A stretch of 64,000 nucleotides of DNA, taken from NCBI GenBank assembly GCA_027625915.1, contig JANTQA010000047.1:18352001-18416000 (forward strand), read 5' to 3'. Shown here one piece after another: positions 45,601 through 56,945 of this stretch; position 1 is the first letter of the stretch; the number at the start of each line of letters is the position of its first letter. Below the pieces are notes generated by a model that saw only the letters and a list, made by a program, of their open reading frames with translations, ran no database searches and had not been told where the DNA came from. The DNA is from Anaeramoeba flamelloides. Taxonomy: Eukaryota; Metamonada; Anaeramoebidae. The translations under genes were made by a program, and so were the position numbers.

Positions 45601-46968
45601 ATTGAGAATTGTGTTGTAGTTGCATCAGATAAGCATGGGTGCTGTGTTATGCAAAAATGTTTAGAAGTTGCCCCCAAGAAATATCAAAAATTATTAAATG
45701 AGCAAATAATTTCTCATGCGATTGGCTTAATTCAAAATCAATATGGGCATTATGTAATTAAATATATGTTGAAATCGAATATTTGTGTTGATGAAATTAT
45801 ATTGATCGTGAAAAAAAATATTCTCTATTTGTCAACCCAAAAAATTAGTTCAAATGTTGTTGAAAAATGTTTATCGATTGCTAATCAAGAATTACGGGAA
45901 GCTCTAATTGATGAATTTATTAACAACCCTGGGAAAATTAAAGGGTTACTCCAGGATTCCTATGCCAATTATGTAATACAAACTTCGTTAAAATTGGCTA
46001 ATCCAAAGCAATTCCAACATTTTGTTGATATAATTAAACCAATTTTGCATTTAATTAGAAATCAATCCTGTTTTAAAAAAATAAATTCATTAATAAATAG
46101 CGATCGTAATTCAAAAAATCAAGATCTTTTGTCTTTAAATTTCCAAACAAATCAATCACAGAGCTCACGACAAATTCGAGAAAAGCCAGTAATTCAACAA
46201 CAGAAGAATCAACAGCAAAGTGTAACACAGAATCGACTAAAAAATAATACCAACTTTATAAATAATACTATTAGCCTCATTAATACTAATAATAGTAACA
46301 ACAATAACAATAATAATAATAATAATAGTTTTAATAATAGTTTTAATTTTAATGATAATTACAATAATAAAAATAGAATTAATACTAGATTCCAAGGATA
46401 TACAAATTATCAACAACAAAATTTTAATAATAATAGTTTTAATAATAATAATTTTAATAATAATCCGCAATATAATTCATACACGTCAACAAACCTTAAT
46501 AATCCATATTTCCAAAAAAGTGGTAATTTTCAAAATTTAACTAATACCCAATATCAAAATAAGGGAAATAATTGGGCACCAAGAAATCAAGATAATTTTG
46601 GCACAAAGGATGTTCTTGGTGGGATAAATGGGAATTATGGCAACAGTCAAAATATGGTCGGGGGGTATGGAAATAAGAATAATCGGAGAGATTGGAGAAA
46701 TAATAACAATTCTAATAACTGGGGAAATACTAATAATAATCGAAATAATAATCGAAATAATAATCGGAATAATAATCGAAATAATAATCGGAATAATAAT
46801 CGGAATAATAGTCGGAATAATAGTCGGAATAATAATCGGAATGATAATCGGAATAATAATAGGAATGATAATCGGAATAATAATAGGAATAATAATCAAA
46901 ATGATGATTGGAATAATAATCAAAATGATGATTATAATATTTCACATCAAAATTCTTATTTCTATTAA
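39676..46968 (+). CDS. Pumilio-family (PUF) RNA-binding protein with long Q/N-rich flanks
   Basis: Two exons, 39676-40803 and 44320-46968, make 1,258 residues. The phase-0 splice is CAA|GTAAGT to TTCAAAG|ACC. The second exon is open for 96 codons upstream of its first ATG, all Arg/Gln/Asn-rich like the end of exon 1, which argues for one gene. A Gln-rich N-terminus, polyAsn tracts and (QI)n repeats lead to a PUF domain at about 650-957. Eight repeats are recognisable, including ANYFCQ (R2), GARAVQ (R3), SSNVVEK (R7) and ANYVIQ (R8). The order of base-contact residues fits the classical UGUANAUA target (R8 to R1), except R6, which has H-Y-K instead of N-Y-Q. The C-terminus is (N)nR-rich and probably disordered. 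PUF proteins bind mRNA 3' untranslated regions and repress or destabilise transcripts. An alternative is two genes, with exon 1 ending at 40947. Confidence 0.8.
41222..42699 (-). mobile_element. LINE (non-LTR retrotransposon) relic with readable reverse-transcriptase motifs
   Basis: On the minus strand, reading from 42.7 kb down: MIDIAECFDSISFKIIRK (motif A, catalytic Asp of the form D-x4-FDS), GIFRGEPLSSIIFVLI (motif B) and MFADDL (motif C, near 42420). The thumb region (LFKSFILSQLTNGSEIYNYK) follows, then a C-terminal finger (KFCPLCLKYEQREI..WVCPSY). The ends at 41.22 kb carry a GTGTAAATTACACCC hairpin-like word, perhaps the 3' terminus. It is 5'-truncated and has several frame breaks. A hairpin cluster (41641-41800) interrupts it, and a family B element abuts its 5' side at a TATA. 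Four other relics in the window belong to the same or a sister family. Confidence 0.8.
41641..41800. repeat. Hairpin-repeat cluster inserted in the LINE relic
   Basis: It begins TTAGAGTGCCGTCAAGTG, then TTAGAGTGCCTAGC. One palindrome has arms TTTTAATTT/AAATTAAAA across a CTC. Another module reads AAAATCGATTGATTTTCC. It ends AAAACCTAACGACACTTC. The homologous LINE at 36.9 kb lacks this block, so it was added to, or removed from, one copy. Confidence 0.75.
42700..43540. mobile_element. Family B MITE, composite copy
   Basis: The ends AAACTCTGTTTCAGTC (left) and GACTGAAAAAGAGTTT (right) are perfect-looking inverted termini flanked by TATA on both sides. The left 200 bp match 8520-8703 in reverse. 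The right 540 bp match 56408-56945, starting from an internal ACTCAAAGG end near 43012. The structure suggests one family B subtype inserted in another, or a recombinant. Confidence 0.75.
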
Positions 46969-47519
46969 TCAACAATATGTAACATTTATTTTTTTATTTA
47001 TTTCATTTATTAAAATTTCTTATTGTTATTAAAATTTATTCCTTTTTTTTTTTTCTTTTTCTTCTTTTGATTCTTTTTAAATATTGGAAATAATTAATAT
47101 TTGTTAGATATTAAATTTCAATTCCTTATTTAATTTTAAAAATTGAATGAAATTTATTTTTATTTATTTAAATTTTGATAATAATTTATGAAATTTCTTT
47201 CAAAAAAAAGAAGTCGATTAATTTTTGAAAAAAAAATTGTTTTTAATCTAATTTTTCTCTTTTTACTATTATTATTGTTGTTATTTCATAAATATAATTC
47301 ATTCTAACATTCAAAAGCATGCAAGTTTTTAAAAGCTAATTATTGTTTTTTTTATTAAATAAAAAATACTCTAATTTTTTTTTAAATGATTTTATTTTTT
47401 TTGAATTTTTCATTATTAATGTAAATCCTTACTGTATGATTAAAATAAAATTGAAAATTTTCCATTCCTACAAACTATTAATTTAAACAATATTTTTAAA
47501 TCATTAATAATAATTATTT
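46969..47519. other. PUF 3' region and intergenic DNA
   Basis: T-rich tract shortly after the stop, then A/T-rich DNA. No gene recognised. Confidence 0.4.
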
Positions 47520-48705
47520 ACAATATTATTATCATCCCATAATTTCAACTTTACAAGTTGTTATCTTCTACAACAGAAAAGTTTAATATTAAAAGTATGT
47601 TGTTATTGATGGTAAATCACATTGGTTCTGAATGGTTCAAATGTCTCTTAAAATTCGATTAGTAAATTAGCAAAAAGATGATCTTTTTCAATTAAAAAAG
47701 ATCCTCGTATTAGTAAAAAAAAAACCTCAATTTTTGAAAAAAATTTACATTTCAAGACAAATTTAAAGGTTGAGTCATCAAGATTCAGAATTCAAATTCT
47801 CAAATACGTTTCTTAAATTTGTCTCCAAATGTAGATTAGTTGCTAAAAAATGTAATTTTTTGAAAAATAGTAATTTCATTTTTTTTTTTTCAGTAATTGA
47901 AATTATTGGTTTTAATATAAATTGGTCTGTAAAAAAATTATGTTGTAATTGAGAGTAAATGATATTAGAACTCCAGAGTTCAAATAGTTTATGTAAACAT
48001 AAAAAATGTATTATAAATATTATTGAAAAAAGAATTCTTAGATTTTTTAATAATAATCACAATTTAAAAATGTATATTTTTAGAAAATTTTTTTTTTTTG
48101 ATTTATTTTTCGAAATCTAAAAATCAGAAACTCGAAATATAGTATTTCAATATTTAATAATTCTTAGAGTTAGAACTCTCAAAAAATAACTATTTTTTGA
48201 GTTTTTGAATTTCAAAGATTAACTCTTTAATCATCTAACTGAAAAAACCTAAGGAATGATTATTTTTATTTTCCTTTTTACACGTTTTAGCATCAATTTA
48301 TTTCCAAGATTTCAGAAATAATTGATCAAAAGAATCTATTGATTAATTATTTAATTTTTTCGAAAATTTGAATTTTTTAGAAACTAATCTACATTTAGAG
48401 TCAAATTTAAGAAACATATTTTATGACTTTGAAGTCTGAATCTTGATGACTCAACCTTTAAATTTGTCTTGAAATGTATTTTTTTGATAAAATTGTGGGT
48501 TTTTTACTAAGACAAGATTCATTTTTTATTGATGATAACAAATAGTACTCTTTTACTTATCGAATTTTTAGAGACATTTAAACCATATAGAATTAATGTG
48601 ATTTGCGCAAAATAACAAAAAATTCTTCGATTTTAGACTTCTCCTTTGTAGAAACTAATCTTAAAAATAACCTATAAAGTCAAAATAATAGGATCATTTC
48701 AATAA
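47520..48705. mobile_element. Foldback element, about 1.2 kb
   Basis: Long inverted arms of about 300 bp each. Left arm blocks TCAACTTTACAAGTTGTTAT, GGTAAATCACATTGG, AAATGTCTCTTAAAATTCG and TTTAAAGGTTGAGTCATCAA recur in reverse at 48.67, 48.60, 48.57 and 48.45 kb. The centre includes a second inner inverted pair around AAAAAATAACTATTTTTTGAG. No coding capacity; the short frame at 47770 lies across an arm. Confidence 0.75.
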
Positions 48706-49617
48706 TTTTTTTATTTTGAATTTCAATCAACCAGAACACATTTATCAAATAACTTTAATTTCATATGTATTTGGTTTCCGGGTGTAAACGGCAAAATTTT
48801 TTAAACAAACCACCCCTGAAAGAGTTCCTTATTCTCAGTTAAATTTACCTACTGAGAATTTCTTTTTTAAAAAAGGGTAAATTATCAACAAATTTTCATA
48901 ATTTTATCCTATTTGAGATTCTGGCCAAAATTTGATTTTAATATTACATAATTTCAATTTCAAATATATAAACAGAAAAAACATTCACAAGCTTTTCTAA
49001 ATATTATTTTTAGTTATTTTTACAAGTTTGAAATGTTTTCAAAATTCAAACTTGTCCCTGAAAATCCCTTAAAGTAAATTTCATTACAAAGAATCTATTC
49101 AGAAATATTTTGTTTTTTTTTGTTTGAGTTGTTTTTAACTTTGAAAACAAGTACTTTTAATTGTATAATTTCTTCAGAATGAAAATTCATTTAGAGAAGT
49201 AGATGTAAAATAACACACCTTCCAAAAACATTCCAGGGTTGGGTAAGTTGTATTTACACCTCTTTAATGACTAATCTTTATTAAATTTTTTTACCTAAAT
49301 TATATAGAGATCGAAAAAAATTTTTTGACAATTATTTAGAGTTTGAAAAACCCTATTTATTTTCAATATTAAATGTATTTCTAGATAATGAATCCTTATT
49401 TAGAAATTGGTTAAAAAAAAAAATAATCGAGACCAGTCCCTTAAGAAAAAAAATTTAATGATCATCAAAAAAAATAACATTCTAAAAAAATTACAGTTAT
49501 GTAACTTTACTGGCAAAAAGCAAAACAAGATTTTCATTTTTTAATCTTTTTTCTTTCTTCGAAAAAACAAACAACCAAACCATAAAAAAGAAATCAAAAG
49601 TCAAGACTAAGAATAAA
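48706..49617. other. Upstream region of the acidic PH-like gene
   Basis: A/T-rich, with one less biased stretch near 48.78-48.84 kb (GGTTTCCGGGTGTAAACGG) of unknown meaning. The final 60 bp are purine-rich (AAGAAATCAAAAGTCAAGAC) before the ATG. Confidence 0.4.
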
Positions 49618-50947
49618 ATGTCAAGGGCGTTTCAACCAATCAAATATGGCAATGTATTAACATTAAGAAAAAAACTCAAAAATAAGCGTTATAAGCAATT
49701 GATTAAAAATGAAAACGAAATTGTATCCTGGCTTCGAGAAGTCTTTTCTTTCCCAGAGCTAACTGTTAAGGAAGTCTACGAGAACAATTTTTTGTTTTTG
49801 CTTCAACTGATGAATTTTGTGTGTCCTACAGAAGAGATCAAGTTTGAATTAGCAGACTTTTTGGAAGTGCAAAGAAGGGAAAATTTAAAAGAACTCTATG
49901 AAACTTTACGTGACGACATTGGGTATGATTGTACAGAACTACTTTCCTTATTAAATTTGAAGAAATCCGAAACAATGGAGGATGAAAAGAAAAAAACAAA
50001 AATTAATAAAAAAATAAAAGAGGCTTTAGTTCCGTGTATCATTAAGATCATGCAATTCTATAAAAAAAATGGATCCTTTCCTTGCACCACAAAAACTTTT
50101 CGTAAATTTGTTGTCTTGTCTGAAGATCTTGATTTAACAATGAACTTTTCTCAAAAGTTATTAAAAAAGAAAGAAAACCAAATAGGCAAGAAAAGAAAAC
50201 CCATTGTTGTTTTTATTAAAAATGAAATGTTCAGGCAAATTAAAAACAAAAAAAAAAAAATTACTTTAGAAAAAAGCCAAAGTGGAAGCAGAAGTGATAG
50301 TGATAGTGATAGCGATTACCGAAGTAGAAGTGAAAGCGAAAGTGAAAGTGAAAAAGAAACAAAAACTAATAAAGAAAGTGAGAAGGAAAGTGATGATAAC
50401 AATGATGAAGCACTCAACGGAAAATATCAAATTCTTGACAACAAGTCTGAATCAACTGAAAGAAGTCACAAAGGTATTGGTTATTCAATTGAAAGTGAAA
50501 AACATGATGTGAATGATCAAGATAAAAAGAATGCTGAAGAAGATGAAGACGAAAATAAAAACGAAGATGAAGATGAAGATGAAGATGAAGATGAAGGTGG
50601 AAATGCAAACGAATCAGATTTTGATATTACTACTGAAATTGAGATTCAAAGTGAGTCAGAGAGTGATATTGAATTTACTAAAGAAGAACAAAATATTATC
50701 GACATGATTGAAAAGCTAAAATCCGAACGGGAAGAAAAAGAGTACAAATTAAATCATTTGGCAAAAAATGAAAAAATATTACAAAGACAAATTCAACAGG
50801 CAGAAAAGGGAAAGCCAATAACCCGAATTTTCAAAAGTCAAGAGAAAGAAAATGTTCCAAAAATAAAAAAACATAAGAAAAACGACAAAGAGCGTAAGGA
50901 AAAAGAACCATTAGGATTAAGTAGGAGCAAAAGTTATAAAGAAATTG

Positions 50948-50984
<37 letters not shown>

Positions 50985-52377
50985 AAATTTCCCAAAAATT
51001 GAAACAGAAAAAAAAGCAAAAACAGTCTTTTTTGAAACACTAATTGAAGCAAATTCAGAAAGGATATTTCCACCACCAAAAATCCAAGATATAAATCTTA
51101 AAAAAAAAATTGTTAAAATCCCAGCCAAACTTATGAAACAAGAAAATAATAACAAAAAACTGGAATCGTATTTCTTTACAAATATTATTAACACAAATGG
51201 GAAATTAACCCCGAATAGATTGATTGAAAAAAAAATAAAAGATTTTGAAAAAAGCAAGGGCAAGGGCAAGGGGAAAGAAAAAGTTCAAGTGCCTAAAGTG
51301 GTAGAAAAATTATTAAGAAGACATAAACGTGCATTTAGTGATAGTATAAAATGGCAAAAGGTTGGTGAGTGTTTCCATGACGTCTATATTGACCCGACTG
51401 GCAATGATTTATTTCGATTTGGGAAAATTTTCATTAAAAAAAAAGATATTGAAGTTACTATTAATGATGTAGGCGTTGTTTTGAAAAGTGAATGGAAGGA
51501 TACTTTAACATTGTTAATTGATAACAATAAATCGAGAAGATTTACTTTAATTAATAAACTGAATTGGAATAGAATAATCGTCCAATGCTCTTCGCCACAG
51601 CAAAGAAGGATGCTAATTTATAAATTATATTCCATACTTGAATCACCAAAAAAATTCTTTTCCCAAATTCAAACGAGTAACGCAGGTAGAAATCAAAACA
51701 AAAAGAAAAAGAAAAAGAAAAAGACAAGCCCAAAAACTAACAAGAGTAACGTTAAGAATGATCGTAAGAATGATCGTAAGAGTACTGATAATGAAGATAA
51801 CAGCAATAGTAACAGCAATGGCAACAGATCCAACCGATCAAAAAAATCTACATATGAAAAAAAAACTAATTTAAAAAAAAAATTGAAAATCGAGCCCAAA
51901 GAAAAAAGCTTAGCAAAACTCAAGATTTTACCACCTTATATCAGACCTTGGAAACATGAAATGGAAAACTTTGTTTTTTCCGAAACCTTATTACAAGGGG
52001 CGCTTGAAGGGCAAAAAAACGCAACCCAAATGATCGATAAGTACTGGAAAATGGGGTCAATGCTATTTTTTTGTCACATTTATGTCCCAAATGAATTACC
52101 CTTTATGCCTGGGACATTTGGTATCTCCCGCGACAAATTCATGTTTAGATTTAAAGTAGAAAAATTTAAAACATTTCCCTTTAAAAGAAATAAAAGAATA
52201 ATCCAAGACACCAAACAAAAAAGAGCATTACATATTGGTATAGATAGAAATAACAAATTTGTTACACAATACACCCTTGTTGCAGAATCCGAATTCATGG
52301 CTAAATTTATTCTCTATTCGGTTTCTCGTTTTTATAAATTATACTTACAATTTGATTACCGTGATACTTTCCATTAA
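49618..52377 (+). CDS. Acidic linker protein with helical N-domain and two PH-like domains
   Basis: Intronless, 919 residues. Residues 1-190 look all-helical (RKKLKNKRYKQLIKNENEI, FSFPELTVKEVYENN, LVPCIIKIMQFYKKNGS), an unidentified globular domain. Residues 215-480 are acidic Ser/Glu/Asp repeats, including (SE)n and (DE)n, plus a coiled-coil-like stretch at about 355-395. A PH-like module lies at about 578-675 (FHDVYIDPTGNDLFRFGKI to LIYKLYSIL). It is followed by a Lys/Asn/Ser linker and a second PH-like module at about 782-915 (FFCHIYVPNELPFMPGTFG to FILYSVSRFY). Such modules usually bind phosphoinositides or proteins at membranes or the cytoskeleton. They recall the repeats of the 31.7-35.0 kb gene. 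The PH-like call is inference from the strand pattern. Confidence 0.8.
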
Positions 52378-52647
52378 GATTAATAATTTCATTATTTAAT
52401 CCTCTCTTTCATTTTTTTTCTTTCTTTCTTTTCTTTCTTTCTCTAATTTGATCATTTTTTTTTCTTTCTTTCGTTCATTTGATCATTTTTTTTTTTCATA
52501 TATTTTAATCGTACTATTATAACAATATATTTTGAAATATTTTATTAAGTGATCTTTTAGATGTCATTCCTGGAATGGCAATATTTAGGCATTTTGGAAA
52601 AAATTACTTTTTCCCACAATTTTAAAAATATCACCAATATCATACTA
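52378..52647. other. 3' region with pyrimidine microsatellite
   Basis: CTTT/TTTC-rich repeats (TTTCTTTCTTTCTTTTC and relatives) at about 52.40-52.48 kb follow the stop. Nothing else is seen. Confidence 0.5.
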
Positions 52648-53892
52648 AACTAAATTCCAAAAATTTGGACACAGTTTAAACTGTTGAAAGATTAGCAATA
52701 CTCCACTTTGCATTCAATTTGGAAATAATTTTTATTTTACAAATTATTTCATTTTTTGTCTTTTTTGTTTTGTTTTCATTTCCTTTTTTCCAGTTACGTA
52801 ATCTGTTTCGTTAGATCTGGAAATTTTTTTCGAATGGTTGATAGAAGGTTAATGTTGGGTTTGTTAAATTGGAAAATTCACATACAATTGGTTGATACTA
52901 TCTTATCGTTTGATCTATTAATAATTGTTGGTGAAATTTCAACAAATTTATCAATGCATTTTTTGTTCTAGCTGGTTTCATTATTTTGGACACACCAATT
53001 TTTTTTTTTCATTTTATATTTTTTTCTTTTATTTCTATGAAAATGATAACTTATAAAAACATTACTACACACTATCATGAAAAAATTTTTTCAAAAAAAA
53101 AATTAAACATTTGCTAATTTTTGACTTTTTGATAACATCACTTATAATAAACACTATTGGTTAATAAAAGATCTTGAATCAAAAATTATTTTTTCAAGAT
53201 ATTGAAAAATTTAAGTTGGTAAATTCAAATTTCCAGTAAGATTTTTTTCAAATTTAATAGTAAAAAATTTGAATATTTTGATCTTCACAGTTAAAAGGTT
53301 ATAATCATAAATTTTAAAAGCATTGGAAATTTAATCAATAAATTTCAAATGGATAACCAATTATTTTGACTATTATGGAATTATTTGTTCTTTTAAATTG
53401 AAAAAAATATTGTTTTTTTGATTTTCCAATAATTATCATTAGGAATTTTTTTTCTCTGTTTCAGTTTTATTAGAAGAGTACAATGTTTTCAAAACTATTC
53501 ATTATTATCTGTCAAAGTAAATATCTCCAGATCGAATTAAACTATAATTCATCCTTCCTTTTATTTGTAATTTTTTACCCGAAAAATACCTTTTTTTTGG
53601 ACTAGAGATTTTTAAAAAAGTTGGATATACTACTAACAACAATAAATACAATAGTCTCATGAATTTAAAGTTATGTAATTTTGATTAGATTGTGAATAAA
53701 CTTTATTTATAAGGATGAAAAGTTAATGAACGTAGTAGTTTTGTAAAACTTTTTTTTTCACTTTTATTTTTTCATGCTAGTGCAGGGTAACTTAAATGTG
53801 TCTTTATATTAGGTTTGGAAAAATATAATAAATTGAGTGTTTTTTTGCCTATTTTTGATTTTGTGTGTGCCCAATTTTTTTGAATGGGGTTT
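52648..53892 (-). mobile_element. Family A MITE, copy 5, interrupted by a CACTA-ended element
   Basis: Left end AATTCCAAAAATTTGGACAC, right end CCAATTTTTTTGAATGGGG. It aligns with 15017-15553 except for about 713 bp inserted at 53070-53782. Subtracting the insertion leaves about 532 bp, the normal family size. Confidence 0.85.
53070..53782. mobile_element. CACTA-ended element nested in family A
   Basis: Inverted ends CACTATCATGAAAAAAT and ATTTTTTCATGCTAGTG. Its right arm (about 53.54-53.78 kb) recurs in reverse at 56157-56400 with matching blocks (TTCATGAGACTATT-like, TTACCCGAAAAATACC, CTAGAGATTTTTAAAAAAG). It is noncoding. The CACTA ends suggest, but do not prove, a CACTA-type MITE. Confidence 0.75.
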
Positions 53893-54193
53893 ATTTTAAG
53901 TGATGTAGATCTGAAAAATATTGCATCATTTTTTTTAAGATTTTTTTTGGAGAAAAATAACACCATCCATAAACTATGTAACAATGGTAAACATGTTGTA
54001 AATCATAACAGCCATAAAGAGTTGAAATAAAAAATGAAAATACCAATATTTCTTTCAAGTTTCTTTTTTTTTCAATAAATTGGGTTTTTCAGAAAATAAA
54101 CATGATCAAAAGATCCTTTCTGATAATGTACATATCATATGTATTGTATATCCAAGTGGGTGTGAGAATTTCTTTTTAAACTTTTATCAACAA
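53893..54193. other. Intergenic A/T-rich DNA
   Basis: Short spacer between the family A and family E elements; nothing recognised. Confidence 0.4.
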
Positions 54194-54195
54194 TA

Positions 54196-54393
54196 CAGTC
54201 AGTTTCGTTTTTAAGGCACAAACTTTCAACGAAATCTAAGGCACAAAAAAAATCTCAAATTAAGGCACATGATTTCAAATTCTAGTAAAATAATTTGAAA
54301 AAATCAAATTCCAAAAAATTGTGCTTTAATTTGAGATTTTTTTTGTGCCTTAAATTTCGTTGAAAGTTTGTGCCTTAAAAGTGAAACTGACTG
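54196..54393. mobile_element. Family E MITE, intact 198-bp foldback
   Basis: The ends CAGTCAGTTTCG and GTGAAACTGACTG are flanked by TA on both sides. The arms are about 80 bp and nearly perfect inverted repeats, each with three TTAAGGCACAAA-like words in tandem. The loop is about 40 bp. It could fold into one long hairpin. It is the uninterrupted reference for the nested copies at 7911 and 38015. TA duplication and CAGT ends fit a Tc1/mariner-type MITE. Confidence 0.9.
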
Positions 54394-56156
54394 TAATAGC
54401 AAAGTCATCTTGGATTATTTTATTTTAAGTGCAGATCTGGCTACCCTTACAATCATTCCCAGTTCACAGAACTTAAATAATTCACCAATTCAAACAAAAA
54501 ATCAACATTACCAATCTTTTTCGGAACCATTGGTCAAAGAATCATTTTGTTTTTGGAATTAACATTTTATCAGAAAAATTAACAACCCAAATCACTTGAA
54601 AAAAAATAAATACTCAGAGTTTAAAAATACAATACTTTATACCTTGGTTGGTCATATAATCAAAAGATGTTATTTGTTTTGTGGTTTTATAAACTACAGT
54701 TTGAAATTTTTTAATTTTATTTTTTAAGATTTGAAATTCTCATTATCTTTTTCAATTTGGAATTTTATTAATTTTTTCTATTTTTTGTGTGTTCTTGGGT
54801 TATTAGAAAAGGGTTGAAATTGAAAAAAAAATATTGTTTTAATAAAATATATTAAAAAAATGAGAATTGGTTATTTTTTTTTGTAATTCTTAAGCAATAT
54901 CTCTTTGAAAAATTGAATTTCAGATTGAAGAGTCAATTTTTGTAACATTTATATAAAACATTTTTCCATTGTTTTAGAAAAAGTTGGATCTGAAAATCAA
55001 AATGTAATTTTCTTTAAAGTATTCTTTTTGAGGATCAGAAAAAATAAAAATAAAAATTGATAATAGTTATCTATAATTTATTCAAAATTGTTATTAAAAT
55101 ATAAAGTGACGAGACAATAATTTTGGAAAGTGTGTTAATATTCCTGAAGATAAATTTTGCTCTAAAAAAAAATATTTTTGTGGATTATTTTAAAGTATAA
55201 GAAGAAAATATAAATAAACTTGGTTTTAGTTAATGTAGCAAATATTTCTTTTCTAACATGAATTGTTGTGTATAATGTGCCTTTTAAAGGACAAGGGTAA
55301 AACAATTTGAGTAGAACAAATCAAAGAATGGTTGGTATCTGTATGAAGTTAATCCAATCAATCGATATATATTCTGAAAAATTTCAAAACTAAAATTCTT
55401 TGGGGATCTATTGGGAAAATTCAACAAATTTCATTTTCTTATTCAATTTAAGATCAAAGAAAATCACAATAAAAATAAATATGATATAATCACAATTACT
55501 TTTATGATTTCAATAACAACAATTTCCCTTTTTTTTATTTGTTTTAATAAAAATTGTAATAAAAAAAAAATTGCATATGAATCTAAAAATAACGAAAAAT
55601 AAAAAAACAAATTTCCAAAAATATGAAAAAATAATTTCAATTTTTCAAATTCGAAAATAAATTTTTTTCTTACAAGATCCATTCAAGTTTTTTAAATACA
55701 TTTAATTCACTCACTGTAACTTTGTGTTTTTGACTGGATAATATTTTATTACCAAAAATCATAAATTATTATTTTTTATTAAGTAAATACGCTGGTATAA
55801 ATATGAAGTGTTGAAAAAAAATCTGGTTTTTACATTTTTAGAGATGAATAACATGTTACATGCATTTATCCAAATTTTTGTTATAGTAAATGAAATAACT
55901 GGTTTTGATTTTTGAGCTTGAAAGGATTTTCAATATCAAATCTTTTGGCATACACGAATACTTTTTTTAAAAATAATTTTTTTTAAAAAAATCGAAAGAT
56001 TGGTGTTCACCAAACAATTTTTGGATTTAAAGTATTATTAGTATATAAAGATAATCTGATATTGTATTTTAAGTTACCAAAATTTTGGATAAATTATATG
56101 GAACTCTTTATTTATCTCTAAAAATGTAAAAACTCTATTATTTAAAACATGTATAT
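54394..56156. other. Intergenic DNA with a possible family B relic
   Basis: Between about 55270 and 55420, words such as GGACAAGGGT, CAATCAATCGATATATATTC and CTTTGGGGATCTATTGGG resemble the 42.78-42.90 kb part of family B at low similarity. No gene is recognised; the two opposite frames at 55411-55682 are A/T-driven. Confidence 0.35.
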
Positions 56157-56407
56157 TAACACTAAATCACATGAAAAAATAAAATCAAAAAAAAACAGGT
56201 TAGACAAAGCTACTCGATTCCTTAACATTTCATCTTGAATAATTAAGTTTTTTCAAAATAGAATCAAAATTCCAGAACCTCAAATTCATCGGACTATTTT
56301 ATTTGTTGTTGTTTTTATAACCACCTTTTTTAAAAATCTCTAGTCTAGAAAAATGGGGTATTTTTCGGGTAAAAAAATCCAAATAAACTCAAGAATGAAT
56401 TATAAAC
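56157..56407 (+). mobile_element. CACTA-ended element, partial second copy
   Basis: Starts ACACTAAATCACATGAAAAA and follows the right arm of 53070-53782 in reverse until GAATTATA at 56406, where a family B element interrupts it. A possible continuation (GTTTAGATTTGAATTAAAAT) resumes near 56940. Confidence 0.6.
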
Positions 56408-56945
56408 TCTTTTTCAGTCAAAGGGGCCTAGTTTTATTGAAAATTCACTTTATTTTTACGTATCAAACAAACTTCAATTGTTTAGAAATATGAGAATTAA
56501 TAAACTTGGTATTAGAGTCGATAATCATAAAAGAAATATCGAGAAAAATTTGGAATAGTTCGAAAAAAAAATAAAATGTTAAAAAAAATTGAACCCTTTT
56601 CATTGAAATGTCTCGTGCTTAATGTCTCAATTTCTTTGGAAATTTAAAATTGTTGACAATAAGATTTTTGAATAGGAATTGTATGAATTTTAAAAGAAAT
56701 AACAAAACTATAGTAATCTTAAAGTTAATTTGGAGTTTCAAAGATTTATTTTTTATCAAATTTTCTTTTTATAAAATAAAAAGAAAAACAAAAAAAAAAG
56801 GAAATTGATTAAATACAAAAAAATTGATCATGATCTAAAAATTGAAAATCTATTTTGAGAAGAATATTGTATGAGACTCATCGAGTATGTTCAATTATTT
56901 TAATAAAACTGTGCAACACTAATGAAATGGGGTTTAGATTTGAAT
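56408..56945. mobile_element. Family B MITE, copy nested in the CACTA-ended element
   Basis: Left end AAACTCTTTTTCAGTCAAAG after a TATA; the right end is decayed (CACTAATGAAATGGGG). The interior matches 43012-43540, including the CATTGAAATGTCTCGTG, TTTGGAAATTTAAAATTGTT and TTAAAGTTAATTTGGA blocks. Confidence 0.75.

Noticed and set aside
46537-46975. Frames rich in IIIP, YYSD or IIGI across the end of the PUF gene
   Set aside because: Shadows of the AATAATCGG tandem that encodes NNNR repeats on the plus strand.
54196-54393. Hairpin as microRNA precursor
   Set aside because: TA duplications and nested copies show it is a MITE; arms of 80 bp and multiple copies fit a transposon better.
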